Positions 7,537 through 17,867 of a stretch of DNA of 64,000 nucleotides are shown in pieces. This DNA comes from Comamonas thiooxydans (GTDB taxonomy: Bacteria; Pseudomonadota; Gammaproteobacteria; Burkholderiales; Burkholderiaceae_C), in contig NZ_AP026738.1 in assembly GCF_002157685.2 (NCBI RefSeq), forward strand, positions 3,658,001 through 3,722,000, written 5' to 3'. A program made the position numbers and the translations under genes. The stretch's first letter is position 1. Every line of letters begins with the position of its first letter. The notes under the pieces are model-generated. The model was not told the DNA's origin, made no database searches, and saw nothing but the letters and a program-made list of their open reading frames with translations.

Positions 7537-8946
7537 GTGATCAGCATTTTGGGGATCGTTCTTTCACTCGGTCTGCTCATCACCTTGGCCTATCGCGGCG
7601 TCAGCGTGCTGCTGCTGGCGCCACTGACAGCCCTGCTGGCCGTGGCCTTCGGTGCACCGGAGCTGATGCTGGCCAGCTACACCCAGATCTTCATGGTCAG
7701 CCTTGGCGGCTTTGTCATCGCCTACTTTCCGCTGTTCTTGCTGGGCGCGGTCTTCGGCAAGCTGATGGAGGCCTCTGGGGCTGCTCACATCATTGCCCAG
7801 GGCATTGCGGCAGCACTGGGCGAGCGGCGCGCCATACTCGCCGTGGTGCTGGCCTGTGCCGTTCTCACCTACGGCGGAGTTTCCTTGTTTGTCGTGGCCT
7901 TTGCGGTGTATCCCATCGCCCAAGCGCTTTTTAGGCGCGCCGACATCCCGCGCCGTCTCATGCCGGCCACGATTGCGCTGGGAGCCTTTACCTTCACCAT
8001 GACGGCACTGCCCGGCACGCCGGCCATCCAGAATGCGATTCCCATGCCCTATTTCGGAACCACGCCATTTGCAGCGCCGGGGCTGGGCCTGATCGCCGCA
8101 GCCGTAATGCTGATGCTCGGCCTGTGGTGGCTGCACTGGCGCAGCGCGCAGGCGCGCTCCAGGGGCGAAGGCTTTACCGCCGAGGATGAAGCCCAGCAGC
8201 CGGCGAACGAACTTGCTCCGGCAGCAGAGGCCGCCCCCAGTCGTCTGGAGCTGAGCAAGGCCTTGCTGCCTGTTGCCGTGGTGATCGCTCTGAACTATCT
8301 TTTATCGGTGCATGTACTTCCAGGTCTGGACACGCGCTATCTGGCCGAAGCCCGTTTCGGCGCCACCAGCATCGAGGCGCTGCGCGGCATCTGGGCCGTG
8401 ATTGCGGCCCTGACCGCGGCAATCTGCCTGCTGGTCGCCTTATGGTGGAGCCGCCTGCCACAGCTCAAGCAACTGCTCGACGAAGGCGCCAGCGCCTCGG
8501 CCCTGCCGCTGCTGAACACGGCCTCCCAGGTCGGTTATGGTGCGGTCATCGCCTCGCTGGCAGGCTTCACGCTGATACGCGATGCGGTGCTCAACATCTA
8601 CCCGGACAACCCGCTGATCTCGATGTCGATTGCCATCAATATTCTGGCCGGCATCACCGGTTCGGCCTCGGGTGGCATGAGCATTGCCCTGCAGACCCTG
8701 GGCAGCACCTGGCTGCAGATGGGCGAGGCCGCCGGCCTGTCGCCCCAGTTGCTGCACCGCGTCACGGCCGTGGCCACGGGCGGGCTGGACACCTTGCCGC
8801 ACAACGGCGCCGTCATCACCCTGCTGGGCATCTGCCGGCTCACGCATCGCCAGTCCTATCTGGACATTGCCATGGTGGCCATCGTCCCAGCCGTCGCAGC
8901 CCTTGCCGTCATCGTGGCGCTGGGCAGCCTGTTTGGCAGCTTCTGA
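7537..8946 (+). CDS. GntP family permease
   Basis: 469-aa inner-membrane transporter of the GntP (gluconate/hydroxy acid:proton symporter) family with 12 or more hydrophobic segments. Recognisable regions include FPLFLLGAVFGKLMEASGAA, an LTYGGVSLFVVAFAVYPIAQ segment, FTMTALPGTPAIQNAIPMPYF and ITGSASGGMSIALQTLG, the last being the conserved substrate-region loop. The GTG at 7537 is chosen because AGGGAGG lies 5 bases before it. It stands alone between remnants and lpxK. Substrate is probably a short hydroxy or keto acid by family; nothing nearby narrows it. Confidence 0.9.
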   Translation: MISILGIVLSLGLLITLAYRGVSVLLLAPLTALLAVAFGAPELMLASYTQIFMVSLGGFVIAYFPLFLLGAVFGKLMEASGAAHIIAQGIAAALGERRAILAVVLACAVLTYGGVSLFVVAFAVYPIAQALFRRADIPRRLMPATIALGAFTFTMTALPGTPAIQNAIPMPYFGTTPFAAPGLGLIAAAVMLMLGLWWLHWRSAQARSRGEGFTAEDEAQQPANELAPAAEAAPSRLELSKALLPVAVVIALNYLLSVHVLPGLDTRYLAEARFGATSIEALRGIWAVIAALTAAICLLVALWWSRLPQLKQLLDEGASASALPLLNTASQVGYGAVIASLAGFTLIRDAVLNIYPDNPLISMSIAINILAGITGSASGGMSIALQTLGSTWLQMGEAAGLSPQLLHRVTAVATGGLDTLPHNGAVITLLGICRLTHRQSYLDIAMVAIVPAVAALAVIVALGSLFGSF

Positions 8947-9041
8947 CCTCAGGCTTCCGGGATCAGCGTTCGGGTATTTGTGCATCACGCAGGCCGGTTG
9001 GCTGCGGGAACTCCGGCCGCGCCCGTATGATCCGAACCCCT

Positions 9042-10085
9042 ATGCCTCAAAACACCGTCCAAGCATCCACCTCACAACATGGCTTGCGCGCCCTCTGGCG
9101 CCGGCGTGGCGCGGGTGCCTGGCTGCTGTGGCCGCTATCGCTGCTCTATCGCATGCTGCAGGCCTGGAACGCCAGGCGCATGCGCGGCCGCCAGCAAAGC
9201 ACGGGGTTGCCCGTCATCGTTGTCGGCAATGTGATTGCGGGCGGCGCGGGCAAGACCCCTGTGACCCAGGCCGTGGTGGCCCACCTCAAGGCCAGGGGCT
9301 GGCGGCCGGCCATCATCTCGCGCGGCTATGGCCGCAGGATCGAGAACGGGCAGGATTGCCGCGAGGCCCTGCCGGACAGCCCCGCCAGCGAGGTCGGCGA
9401 CGAGCCCGCCCTGCTGGCGCGCAGCACCGGCGTGCCGGTCTTTGTCGCCTCCAGGCGCATGGAGGCGGCGCAGGCGCTGCGCCAGCGCCACCCGCAGGTC
9501 GATGTGATCGTGAGCGACGACGGCCTGCAACATCTGGCCCTGGCACGCGATGTGGAGCTGTGCGTCTTCAATGATGAAGGAGTCGGAAACGGCTTTCTGC
9601 TGCCCGCAGGCCCGCTGCGCGAGCCCTGGCCCCGCCCGGTGACGGCCATACTGCATGCCGGCCAACCGCCCAGGCCGCTGGGAAGTTCCCCGGCTTTCGC
9701 GCTGCAGCGCAGCCTGGCCGACACCGCCTCTAACGGCCATGGCCAGAGCATCCCACTGCGCAGCCTGGCCGACCAGAGCCCTGAGGCCGTGGCCGCCGTG
9801 GCACGCCCCGAGTCCTTTTTTGCCATGCTGGCCGCCCAGGGCATCACTCCGGCAGCAACCCAGGCCCTGCCTGATCACTATGATTTCGAGAGCTTCTCGC
9901 GCAAGCTGGAAAACGACAAACCCTTGATTTGCACCGAAAAAGATGCCGTCAAGCTCTGGCGCAGCCATCCTGAAGCCTGGGCCGTGCCCCTCAAGCTGCA
10001 GCTGCCGCAGGCCTTCTGGGAGCTGCTGGATGCGCAGCTGACCAAGGCCAACGCCAATATTCGCCGCGATGACAAGCCAGCCTGA
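9042..10085 (+). CDS. lpxK: tetraacyldisaccharide 4'-kinase
   Basis: 347-aa LpxK, the inner-membrane-associated kinase that adds the 4'-phosphate to disaccharide-1-phosphate to make lipid IVA in lipid A synthesis. An N-terminal hydrophobic helix ([12 protein letters not shown]) precedes the P-loop [17 protein letters not shown] at about residues 60-76. [10 protein letters not shown] and EKDAVKL are further family landmarks. Two in-frame ATGs are possible, 9027 and 9042; neither has a strong ribosome site. Start of a Trm112-kdsB-adk run, all on this strand. ATP is the phosphate donor. Confidence 0.95.
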   Translation: MPQNTVQASTSQHGLRALWRRRGAGAWLLWPLSLLYRMLQAWNARRMRGRQQSTGLPVIVVGNVIAGGAGKTPVTQAVVAHLKARGWRPAIISRGYGRRIENGQDCREALPDSPASEVGDEPALLARSTGVPVFVASRRMEAAQALRQRHPQVDVIVSDDGLQHLALARDVELCVFNDEGVGNGFLLPAGPLREPWPRPVTAILHAGQPPRPLGSSPAFALQRSLADTASNGHGQSIPLRSLADQSPEAVAAVARPESFFAMLAAQGITPAATQALPDHYDFESFSRKLENDKPLICTEKDAVKLWRSHPEAWAVPLKLQLPQAFWELLDAQLTKANANIRRDDKPA

Positions 10086-10183
10086 CTATCATTGAGCCTA
10101 TGGATCGGCCCCCGGCTGATCATCTCTTTTTGCTGCGCCAGCCCCCCTGCTGGCGCCCTCATCCCGTTTTGCAGGAATATTCC

Positions 10184-10375
10184 ATGGACGCCAAACTTCT
10201 CGAACTGCTGGTCTGCCCCGTCACCAAGGGCCCGCTGCGCTTTGACCGCGAGCATCAGGAGCTGATCAGCCACAGCGCGCGTCTGGCCTACCCCGTGCGC
10301 GACGGCATCCCGGTACTGCTGGAAAACGAAGCCCGCACCCTGTCCGACGATGAGCTGGAAGAAGAAAAGCAATAA
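10184..10375 (+). CDS. Trm112 family protein (YcaR-like)
   Basis: 63-aa Trm112-like protein beginning [20 protein letters not shown]. Related eukaryotic and archaeal Trm112 proteins activate methyltransferases; the bacterial YcaR type is usually encoded between lpxK and kdsB, exactly as here. The zinc-ribbon cysteines of the eukaryotic form are reduced to one CP pair (residue 11), which is normal for the bacterial group. The C-terminus is acidic ([10 protein letters not shown]). kdsB starts 4 bases after its stop, so the two are translationally close. Molecular role in bacteria is unsettled. Confidence 0.92.
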   Translation: MDAKLLELLVCPVTKGPLRFDREHQELISHSARLAYPVRDGIPVLLENEARTLSDDELEEEKQ

Positions 10376-10378
10376 GCC

Positions 10379-11155
10379 ATGAGCTATACGGTACTGATCC
10401 CGGCCCGCCTGTCCTCGACCCGTCTGCCCGGCAAGCCGCTGGCCGATATTGCCGGCCTGCCCATGGTGGTGCGCGTGGCCCAACGCGCGGCTCTGGCCGG
10501 TGCAGCCCGCTGCGTGGTGGCGGCCGACGACGAAAGCATTGTGGCGGCCTGCGCCGAGCATGGCATCCAGGCCATCCTGACGCGCAAGGATCATCCCAGC
10601 GGTAGCGACCGTCTGGCCGAAGCCTGTGCGCAGCTGGGCCTGTCCGGCGACGATGTGGTCGTCAATGTGCAGGGCGACGAGCCGCTGATCGACCCCAGGC
10701 TCATCGAGGCCGTGGCGCAACTGCTGCTGGCCCGCCCCGAAGCCAGCATGGGCACAGCCGCCCATCCTATTGATAGCCTGACGGACTACCGCAACCCGAA
10801 TGTGGTGAAGGTGGTCTGTGACGCCAAAGGTCTGGCCAGCTATTTCAGCCGCGCGCCCATCCCTTTCTCGCGCGACCACGGTGATGAAGCCTGGTGGCAG
10901 ACAGCGGCCCCCAAGGCCGGTCACCCAGGTTTCACACCGCTGCGCCATATTGGCATCTACAGCTACAAGGCCGGTTTTCTGCGCGAGTTCCCGCAACTCG
11001 CGCCCGCCCCCACCGAAGCCATGGAGCAGCTGGAGCAGCTGCGCGCCCTCTGGCACGGCCACCGCATTGCCGTGCATATCACGCCCGATGCACCGGGTGC
11101 CGGCGTCGACACGCCCGAAGACCTAGAGCGCGTGCGCGCTGTTTTTGCTGGTTGA
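10379..11155 (+). CDS. kdsB: 3-deoxy-manno-octulosonate cytidylyltransferase
   Basis: 258-aa CMP-Kdo synthetase, which activates Kdo with CTP for attachment to lipid A. The N-terminal nucleotide-binding signature [18 protein letters not shown] is clear. [12 protein letters not shown] and [12 protein letters not shown] hold the substrate- and magnesium-binding residues. A further landmark is the C-terminal [14 protein letters not shown]. Length is normal. With lpxK it puts two outer-membrane lipopolysaccharide steps in one transcription unit. A stem-loop follows at 11164-11194. Confidence 0.96.
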   Translation: MSYTVLIPARLSSTRLPGKPLADIAGLPMVVRVAQRAALAGAARCVVAADDESIVAACAEHGIQAILTRKDHPSGSDRLAEACAQLGLSGDDVVVNVQGDEPLIDPRLIEAVAQLLLARPEASMGTAAHPIDSLTDYRNPNVVKVVCDAKGLASYFSRAPIPFSRDHGDEAWWQTAAPKAGHPGFTPLRHIGIYSYKAGFLREFPQLAPAPTEAMEQLEQLRALWHGHRIAVHITPDAPGAGVDTPEDLERVRAVFAG

Positions 11156-11205
11156 AAAAAAGACCTGCGCACTTTGGCGACACCGGTGCGCAGGCCGTCT
11201 TCATC
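11154..11205 (+). terminator. possible terminator after kdsB
   Basis: A perfect 9-bp stem (CCTGCGCAC at 11164-11172 with GTGCGCAGG at 11186-11194) lies directly after the kdsB stop. The T tract on this strand is weak (CCGTCTTC), while an A run precedes the stem, so it may act partly or in the other direction. Confidence 0.5.
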
Positions 11206-12202
<997 letters not shown>

Positions 12203-12253
12203 TCACTCGCTCACGGAGCCTTGCCGACTTTTCGCGGTCAGGCATCTCTGTGC

Positions 12254-12287
12254 AAAAAAGGCCGGTGTCTTCACCGGCCTTTTTTAT
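12254..12287. terminator. bidirectional terminator adk/asparaginase
   Basis: AAGGCCGGTG/CACCGGCCTT stem with a short loop, six A residues before and six T residues after; lies between convergent adk and the asparaginase gene. Confidence 0.9.
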
Positions 12288-12460
12288 CAAAGCTCAAGGC
12301 CTTCCGACCGGCCTCCGTCCGATGCGGGAAAGCTGCACCGAGGATGGCGTTGCAGTCATCAACATTCATAGCTTTCTGCGCCTACATTCATTGAATTTCA
12401 GACAGAAATGCAGTCAATACCCCGCATCAACACCGGCCAGCAGCTCTCAGAATAAGAGCA

Positions 12461-13444
12461 TCAACCCAATGCACAAGGCCAGCCCATCAGCTCCAGCATC
12501 AGGCTGATTCTGGCCTTGGCCGCCGGCAGTCTGCTCACACGGCTATCCCGCGCTCCATCAGCTTCCACCACCGGCCCCTCCTCGCACCGGGTCGTGATGC
12601 GCAAAGCCATGCCCTGCGCCTGCGCCCAGTCCAAGGCTGGCACCAATGCCTGATGGACCGTGCCATTGCCCGTGCCCACCACCACCACGGCACGCACGCC
12701 TGCCGCATGCCAGGCCTGCATCACCGCCAGCGCCACGGCACTGTTGCAGCCCGCATGGCTGTGCAGCAGCTCCACCTGGGGCCATTGACCTGCGGGCGCT
12801 AAAGCGATTGCAGGCGAGCCAGCCGCAGCGGCTCTTGGCAGCCCGCCCGTTGCCCAGCGCAGACGCCCTTCCTCCACCCAGCCCTGCGGGCCGGCGCCAC
12901 TGCCATCGAAGGCATCCACGCGGTAAGGATGCACCTTGCGCACCTGGCGTGCGCTGAACACCCTGCCCGCCATCACCGCCAGCACGCCTCGACCGGCGGC
13001 CTGTGCATCGGCCGCACAGGCCACGGCATCGCGCAGATTGCCGGGGCCGTCGGCCGAGATGGCCGTGGCCGGGCGCATGGCACAGGTCAGCACCACGGGC
13101 TTTGCCGGACGCAGAACGCATTGCAGAAACCAGGCGGTTTCCTCCAGGGTGTCGGTGCCGTGGGTGATCACGATGCCGCTCACATCATCACGCGCGAGCA
13201 GCTCGGCACAGCGCAGCGCGAGCGCATGCCATGTCGCATGATCCATATCCTTGCTGTCCAGTTGCGCCAGTTGTTCCGCCTGAAGCGACGCAGCGGCAAC
13301 GCACTCCAGGTCCGGCACGGCCTGCAGCAGTTGAGCCACGCCCAGCTGGGCCGCGCGGTAGCCCACGCTGGTGCTGGCCTGCTCGGCGACACCGGCAATC
13401 GTGCCACCCGTGCCCAGGATGAGGATATTTTTGTCACGTTCCAC
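12461..13444 (-). CDS. asparaginase
   Basis: 327-aa asparaginase/glutaminase of the bacterial type I/II fold. Both catalytic threonine motifs are present: LGTGGTIAG near residue 12, and VITHGTDTLEETAWFL near 92, followed by the AMRP segment of the active-site loop. No signal peptide, so a cytoplasmic enzyme is likely although the sequence is otherwise type II-like. The start is GTG at 13444, with GAGGA 7 bases upstream. It is divergent from lexA; the lexA SOS box at 13479-13498 lies in the shared promoter and might influence both. Confidence 0.92.
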   Translation of the reverse strand: MERDKNILILGTGGTIAGVAEQASTSVGYRAAQLGVAQLLQAVPDLECVAAASLQAEQLAQLDSKDMDHATWHALALRCAELLARDDVSGIVITHGTDTLEETAWFLQCVLRPAKPVVLTCAMRPATAISADGPGNLRDAVACAADAQAAGRGVLAVMAGRVFSARQVRKVHPYRVDAFDGSGAGPQGWVEEGRLRWATGGLPRAAAAGSPAIALAPAGQWPQVELLHSHAGCNSAVALAVMQAWHAAGVRAVVVVGTGNGTVHQALVPALDWAQAQGMALRITTRCEEGPVVEADGARDSRVSRLPAAKARISLMLELMGWPCALG

Positions 13445-13478
13445 TTGCAGTCCTCTTCAAACTGATTAAAAATACAGG

Positions 13479-13498
13479 TACTGGATGAACACACAGTA
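13479..13498 (+). promoter_or_regulatory. LexA-binding SOS box
   Basis: The 20-mer has the form TACTG-N10-CAGTA, matching the gammaproteobacterial/betaproteobacterial SOS consensus (CTG-N10-CAG core with flanking TA). It ends 28 bases before the lexA start, where autorepression is expected. Confidence 0.85.
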
Positions 13499-13526
13499 TT
13501 CATCATCGATCGATCAAGGAATGCCC

Positions 13527-14198
13527 ATGGACCACCCCAAGCTCACTCCCCGCCAGCAGCAGATTCTGGACCTCATCCAGTCCACCATCGCTCGCACGGG
13601 TGCGCCTCCTACCCGGGCCGAGATTGCCAGCACCTTTGGCTTCAAGTCGGCCAATGCTGCAGAAGAGCATTTGCAGGCACTCGCCCGCAAGGGCGTCATA
13701 GATCTGGTCAGCGGCACATCGCGCGGCATTCGCCTGCGCGCCGATACCGTGCGCAACATCAATGCGGCACGCGGTGCCAGCTTTGCGCTGCCGCTCACGG
13801 CCCTGGCCCCGCTGGTGCTTCCCCTGGTCGGCCGCGTCGCTGCTGGCTCGCCTATTCTGGCCCAGGAACATATCGATCAGAGCTATTCGGTCGAGCCCAG
13901 CCTGTTTGCCGCCAAGCCCGATTACCTGCTCAAGGTCCGCGGCATGTCCATGCGTGACGCGGGAATCATGGACGGCGATCTGCTGGCAGTACAGGCCACG
14001 CATGAAGCGCGCAACGGCCAGATTGTGGTGGCCCGCCTCGGCGACGACGTGACCGTCAAGCGCTTCAAGCGCACGCCTCAAGGCATCGAGCTGCTGCCCG
14101 AGAACCCCGACTACAAGATCATTCACGTCGATCCTGAAGAGCCATTCGCCATCGAAGGCCTGGCCGTAGGCCTTATCCGCAACAGCATGTTCATGTAA
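13527..14198 (+). CDS. lexA: LexA repressor
   Basis: 223-aa SOS repressor and self-cleaving serine protease. The N-terminal winged helix contains [13 protein letters not shown] and [20 protein letters not shown]. The cleavage dyad Ala-Gly is in [12 protein letters not shown], the catalytic Ser is in [10 protein letters not shown], and the Lys is in [11 protein letters not shown]. RecA-stimulated cleavage would release the SOS regulon. ATG 13527 is preferred because AAGGA ends 6 bases before it; upstream ATGs lie inside or next to the operator. The SOS box at 13479-13498 indicates autoregulation. Confidence 0.97.
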   Translation: MDHPKLTPRQQQILDLIQSTIARTGAPPTRAEIASTFGFKSANAAEEHLQALARKGVIDLVSGTSRGIRLRADTVRNINAARGASFALPLTALAPLVLPLVGRVAAGSPILAQEHIDQSYSVEPSLFAAKPDYLLKVRGMSMRDAGIMDGDLLAVQATHEARNGQIVVARLGDDVTVKRFKRTPQGIELLPENPDYKIIHVDPEEPFAIEGLAVGLIRNSMFM

Positions 14199-14366
14199 AC
14201 GGCAGACGGCGTCCCTCCGCCTATGCAGCGGAGGCACCGAGCCTCTTTCCCTCTCAAGCCCAGGTGGTAGGCGCGAAGCCGTTGAGCTTCGCCCTGGGCG
14301 GAGCTTTGTCGGAAGAATGCAATCCTGCCCTTATCCATGCCGCAAGGTCATCAAAGGAGTTGCCAA

Positions 14367-14789
14367 ATGGGATTCGCCACATCACTGCAGGCGTTGACAC
14401 GCCTGACCCTTAAAAGCCTGCCTGCCACGCTGTCGCTCAACCCGAACTTCAGCTCCGATGATGCAAGCGACACCGCTGCAAAACCTGCATCCTTCACTAC
14501 CAATCGTCCAAAGGCGAAGCAGATCAGCATTCCTGTCATGCGCGCCAACCGCGGCCGCAGTCGCCTGGGCAGCAATACGCTTTGTCCTCAAACCTTTGCA
14601 GCGACACCAGAGCTGCAATCGCCAATAACCGACGAGTCTAGGCAAGCAGCTTCTCCACGACTTCTCAAAATCGTGCAGCGAGAACCACGCAAGCAGCCCG
14701 AATGCCTGCTGATCTGCGGACGCATGGCCGATGTCTGTGCCGCGCTGGAGCGTATGGCACTCCATGAGCAAACAGCCCCGCAAGTCTGA
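14367..14789 (+). CDS. hypothetical protein downstream of lexA
   Basis: 140-aa basic protein of unknown function. ATG 14367 has a strong AAAGGAG ribosome site 9 bases upstream. The first two thirds are Ser/Thr/Ala-rich and probably disordered; the end (PECLLICGRMADVCAALERM) looks like a short conserved amphipathic motif. It lies 168 bases after lexA on the same strand, in the place where SulA/ImuA-type SOS genes often lie, but it shows no SulA or ImuA features and no SOS box of its own. Co-transcription with lexA is possible. Confidence 0.55.
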   Translation: MGFATSLQALTRLTLKSLPATLSLNPNFSSDDASDTAAKPASFTTNRPKAKQISIPVMRANRGRSRLGSNTLCPQTFAATPELQSPITDESRQAASPRLLKIVQREPRKQPECLLICGRMADVCAALERMALHEQTAPQV

Positions 14790-15208
14790 AAGCACAGTGA
14801 GGTTTGACTGCCTGCACCCATGCAACCTCGAGCCCGACCCGCGATAGGCCTGCAGGCGATGCAACAAAGCTTCCCTATGCATCCAACAGGAAGCCATCTC
14901 AACGCTCTTTACCCATCGGCTGGCAGATATGGCGCCAGACAACTCTGCCAGCAGTGCATAGGCCAAAAACTCGATATCGCCAGAGCAGGCCCTCTGTGTT
15001 TACGCCGAACGATCTGGATCGCCATGTAAATTATTTGCCGATGCTCTGCCTGCGCCTGTACGCCGGAACGCATTTCGCACAAGCCTCGCAGCCTTCCAAA
15101 CTCCTTGTCAGGCGCGAATATGCGTCAGAACGGATACCCGGATCAGGGTATTGCGGCACCTCTTCGACAGTGGAAACATTCATATACACATGTCAACGAG
15201 GGCGTCTT
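14790..15208. other. intergenic, no gene seen
   Basis: About 420 bases without a supportable coding frame, terminator or repeat. Confidence 0.5.
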
Positions 15209-15454
15209 ATGAGTGCCTACCGCAAGCTCTTGCAGCACATACAGGCCAAAGACGCCAATGGAGACCTGCGCCTGATTCTGGTCTATCAGAGTTTTGATGA
15301 GGTCGACATGCCGCATGGCGTCTCCATACGCCCGTCTACCATTTACTTTGAAACTGCCGATCATCAGGAGGTCAACTGGCTCAATCCGCAGCAGTTCGAG
15401 ATAGAGGCCACTGGCGAAATCCTCAATCGCGTTCCTCCTTCGCCCGAGGAATGA
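15209..15454 (+). CDS. hypothetical protein (81 aa)
   Basis: Small acidic cytoplasmic protein starting MSAYRKLLQHIQAKDANGDL and ending NRVPPSPEE. Natural composition, mixed helix and strand, no membrane segment or signal. A weak GAGGG ribosome site lies 6 bases upstream of ATG 15209. The next gene on this strand is a universal stress protein 142 bases away; no known family recognised. Confidence 0.5.
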   Translation: MSAYRKLLQHIQAKDANGDLRLILVYQSFDEVDMPHGVSIRPSTIYFETADHQEVNWLNPQQFEIEATGEILNRVPPSPEE

Positions 15455-15596
15455 GACAACTCGACGCGATCGGCCCCGTTACAGAGTCTTACCTCCTGTC
15501 TACAACTCTGCTGCATCAAGAACTAGGCATTGCGCGGCTCGAAATATTGGAATAAATTGATTCTCAGGCACATCTTCCGGCATCAGGAGGCTGAAC

Positions 15597-16058
15597 ATGT
15601 TCAAGCACCTGCTCATTCCCACCGATGGCACCAAACTGTCAGAGGCTGCCGTGCGTGCTGGCGTTCTGCTCGCGCGTGAACAAGGCGCCAAGGTGACCGG
15701 CCTTTATGTCATGCCCGACTACCGAGCCATCATCTACGGCGCAGACGCACTGCTGACTTACAACAGCACAGAGTTCGAGCGAAGTGCCAACAGCGATGCA
15801 GATGCGGCTTTGCAGTTCGTTGACCAGATTGCCAAGCCTGAAGGCGTACCCTGCAACTTTGTGCGAGTCACCCACGCCTCTGTTTACCAAGCCATTGTTC
15901 AGCAGGCACAGGAATTGCAATGCGACCTGATTTGCATGGCTTCACACGGTCGCAAAGGTATCGGTGGAATTTTGCTGGGCAGCGAAACCCAGCGCGTTCT
16001 GACGCACAGCCATGTCCCGGTGCTGGTACACCGGCCCGCCTCCACCGGCAAACATTAA
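15597..16058 (+). CDS. universal stress protein (UspA family), copy 1
   Basis: 153-aa single-domain UspA protein. Starts MFKHLLIPTDGTKLSEAAVR; the C-terminal ATP-binding signature G-2x-G-9x-G(S/T) is present as GRKGIGGILLGSETQ, preceded by DLICMASHG. Such proteins bind ATP and are induced in stress, stasis or low oxygen. AGGAGG lies just before the start. A second copy with the same N- and C-terminal motifs is at 19711. An AATTGATT stands 35 bases upstream of this start and 40 bases upstream of the other; it could be one half of an FNR/Anr-type site, but the second half is lacking. Confidence 0.93.
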   Translation: MFKHLLIPTDGTKLSEAAVRAGVLLAREQGAKVTGLYVMPDYRAIIYGADALLTYNSTEFERSANSDADAALQFVDQIAKPEGVPCNFVRVTHASVYQAIVQQAQELQCDLICMASHGRKGIGGILLGSETQRVLTHSHVPVLVHRPASTGKH

Positions 16059-16333
16059 GGAGCCAGAAATATCGAATAGCAGTCCTGCATGTCGCACGCT
16101 TGCCTCGATACAAGATGGGCTCAAGCGACTTGCAAGTCATGGCTGCAAAATGCAGGCCAGCCAGTCAGGAGTTGCTGGCCGCACCCGATGGGGCAACCTG
16201 TCAACCGTTCAAACGCGTCAGCAACAGTGCAAGAGCGATAAACGGCGATTGAGGCCAAAGTAACGCCTCTGCCAACTATTCAAATGCATTGACTGTGTGA
16301 GCTGCAGAACCGGATCGAGAGGACCCCAAAACT
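16059..16333. other. usp 3' region without gene
   Basis: 275 bases between the usp stop and a strong terminator, no supported frame. Either a long 3' untranslated region or a small RNA. Confidence 0.4.
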
Positions 16334-16359
16334 TGCCCGCCTTGCGCGGGCATTTTTTT
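16334..16359 (+). terminator. rho-independent terminator
   Basis: TGCCCGC/GCGGGCA stem with CTTGC loop and seven T residues. The nearest plus-strand gene ends 275 bases earlier. Confidence 0.85.
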
Positions 16360-16364
16360 GGCTG

Positions 16365-16748
16365 CTAGGCACATCGCTCCGATACTTCTCCCAATCGCTC
16401 GCGATGCCCTGGCAAGGTGAACAGAATCTGGAGATTCTGCGAGTCCATTTGCTGCACCACGATGGAGCCGTCTTCGTGCAGATAGATCCGCACAGTGTGT
16501 GCATCATCCAGATCCCAGTGCGCAACACTCGTATTCACCCCCCGCCAGCCATGCTCCTCGCACAGCCGACGCCGGCGCAAGGCCTTCAAAAATTCCTGCG
16601 AAGCACCGAGCTCTGCATTGGTTTGCACCCAGCTGTCGATCACCAGCTCATAAGCCATCTGCTGCGTATGGCAAGGCTTGGCCAGCTTCATATGCCTGAT
16701 CCAGGCATCTAGACGGGAGGCAAAAGTGTATTGCAGGTGGTGGGACAT
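16365..16748 (-). CDS. hypothetical protein (127 aa)
   Basis: Soluble protein of unknown family: an N-terminal helical half (residues 1-70, including AYELVIDSWVQTNAELGASQ) and a C-terminal half that looks like beta strands (HTVRIYLHEDGSIVVQQMDS, ILFTLPGHRERLG). Slightly acidic, no signal peptide or membrane helix. No clear ribosome site before 16748; Met20 is an alternative start. Stands alone. Confidence 0.6.
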   Translation of the reverse strand: MSHHLQYTFASRLDAWIRHMKLAKPCHTQQMAYELVIDSWVQTNAELGASQEFLKALRRRRLCEEHGWRGVNTSVAHWDLDDAHTVRIYLHEDGSIVVQQMDSQNLQILFTLPGHRERLGEVSERCA

Positions 16749-17463
16749 GGGCTTTTTTTTGAATTCAGTAGGGCATCGGGCTAGATCGCCACTTGCGCAT
16801 CAAAATCAGAATTTTCCTACGCCCAATTTACCGAAAAGTGCAGCAGAAACAAAATCTACATCACCAATAGGTTCAGGGTTTAACACTGCTTGATGACTGG
16901 CCTGAGAGACAGCTGGCAAAGCGAGACTGGCCAGAGCCACGGTGAACCCTGAGCCTGCACGGTGGCATGTATCAAGGATTGGACAAGCTGGCTTTTGGAC
17001 GCTTGCCAGCTGCTCAGCCACCGCATTGCCAAGTCTTTCGGGAGTACCTACCGATGACTTGCTTGTTGGAATTCAGGCAAGGCGATTCAGCCCTTCTTTC
17101 GATGACTCAGGCCTAGAGCATCGTCATTCTGAAATTCAATGTGCCCCTCTAAAAATTGTCATCATCAGGCAATCTTTACGCTCAAACCCATGCCAGCTCA
17201 AGATAGATTTCATTAAAAAAATCTATCTTTTCACTCAGTTACTTAGCACGGCTACTTCATCAAGAAAAGATGACAGCGGCACCGGCAAAGCACCTCCTCA
17301 GAGCTTCAAAGAAGCTCACACATCAGATCTGCTCTATCCATTAGCGCGATCTGTAAGTGCCTACATACTTCCTTACATCCTCTTGATACAACATCAGTCA
17401 AATGCAATGAAATGTCAGCTCGCAGGTCCTGCGGCAAGTCGCTGAGCAACAGGGAGTGTTGTC
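16749..17463. other. AT-richer intergenic region
   Basis: About 715 bases with lower GC than its surroundings and no supportable gene. The longest plus-strand frame (ending 17445) has no ribosome site and an unnatural composition. Contains the 11-bp hairpin described separately. Confidence 0.55.
17200..17232 (+). repeat. AT-rich perfect hairpin
   Basis: AAGATAGATTT (17200-17210) is the exact inverse complement of AAATCTATCTT (17219-17229), with an 8-base loop and a following TTT. It resembles a weak terminator or a protein-binding palindrome. No gene ends just before it. Confidence 0.6.
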
Positions 17464-17772
17464 ATGAGAAAAGTTAATCCTGCCGCCAAGAACGCGAACC
17501 GCGCTTTTGTCCGGCTGCACACGTATGTGACCAAGCAATTCGACTGGGATCTCTTCACCAAGGACTACCGGGTAGTCCTGCACACAGACGAGGATGGAGG
17601 CGTCACGCTCTACATCGTCAAGGTCTTCGACAAGGATGGACAGCCTGCCGCACTAGGGCCAAAGATCCCTAACCAGATTACGTTCTCTTACCGTCAGGCT
17701 CCCATCATGTCGGTATGGACAGAGTTCTTTAACGACGGCAAATTCAGTTGGCGCAATGTCTCCTGCCGCTAG
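17464..17772 (+). CDS. hypothetical protein (102 aa)
   Basis: Small soluble protein with AGGGAG 8 bases before the ATG. The sequence is basic at the N-terminus, then alternates aromatic and charged residues (FDWDLFTKDYRVVLHTDEDG, YIVKVFDKDGQPAALGP), suggesting a small beta-rich fold. No signal peptide or known motif. Followed on the same strand by a secreted protein gene 95 bases on; relationship unknown. Confidence 0.6.
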   Translation: MRKVNPAAKNANRAFVRLHTYVTKQFDWDLFTKDYRVVLHTDEDGGVTLYIVKVFDKDGQPAALGPKIPNQITFSYRQAPIMSVWTEFFNDGKFSWRNVSCR

Positions 17773-17867
17773 GGCGCGGCGGTGGAGGATGGTGGATTGG
17801 CTGTCGGCATAGACACCCGTCGCTGCGCCAGGAGCGCCATCCTGTCCAACACATTCAGGAGAGTTGC

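Noticed and set aside
8442..9041. Long open frame extending lpxK upstream through the end of the permease gene
   Set aside because: It overlaps the well-supported GntP coding region in another frame; the LpxK N-terminus and P-loop position fit a start at 9027-9042.
16942..17445. 167-codon open frame in the AT-richer gap
   Set aside because: No ribosome site, no consistent codon use, and the frame crosses the 11-bp hairpin.
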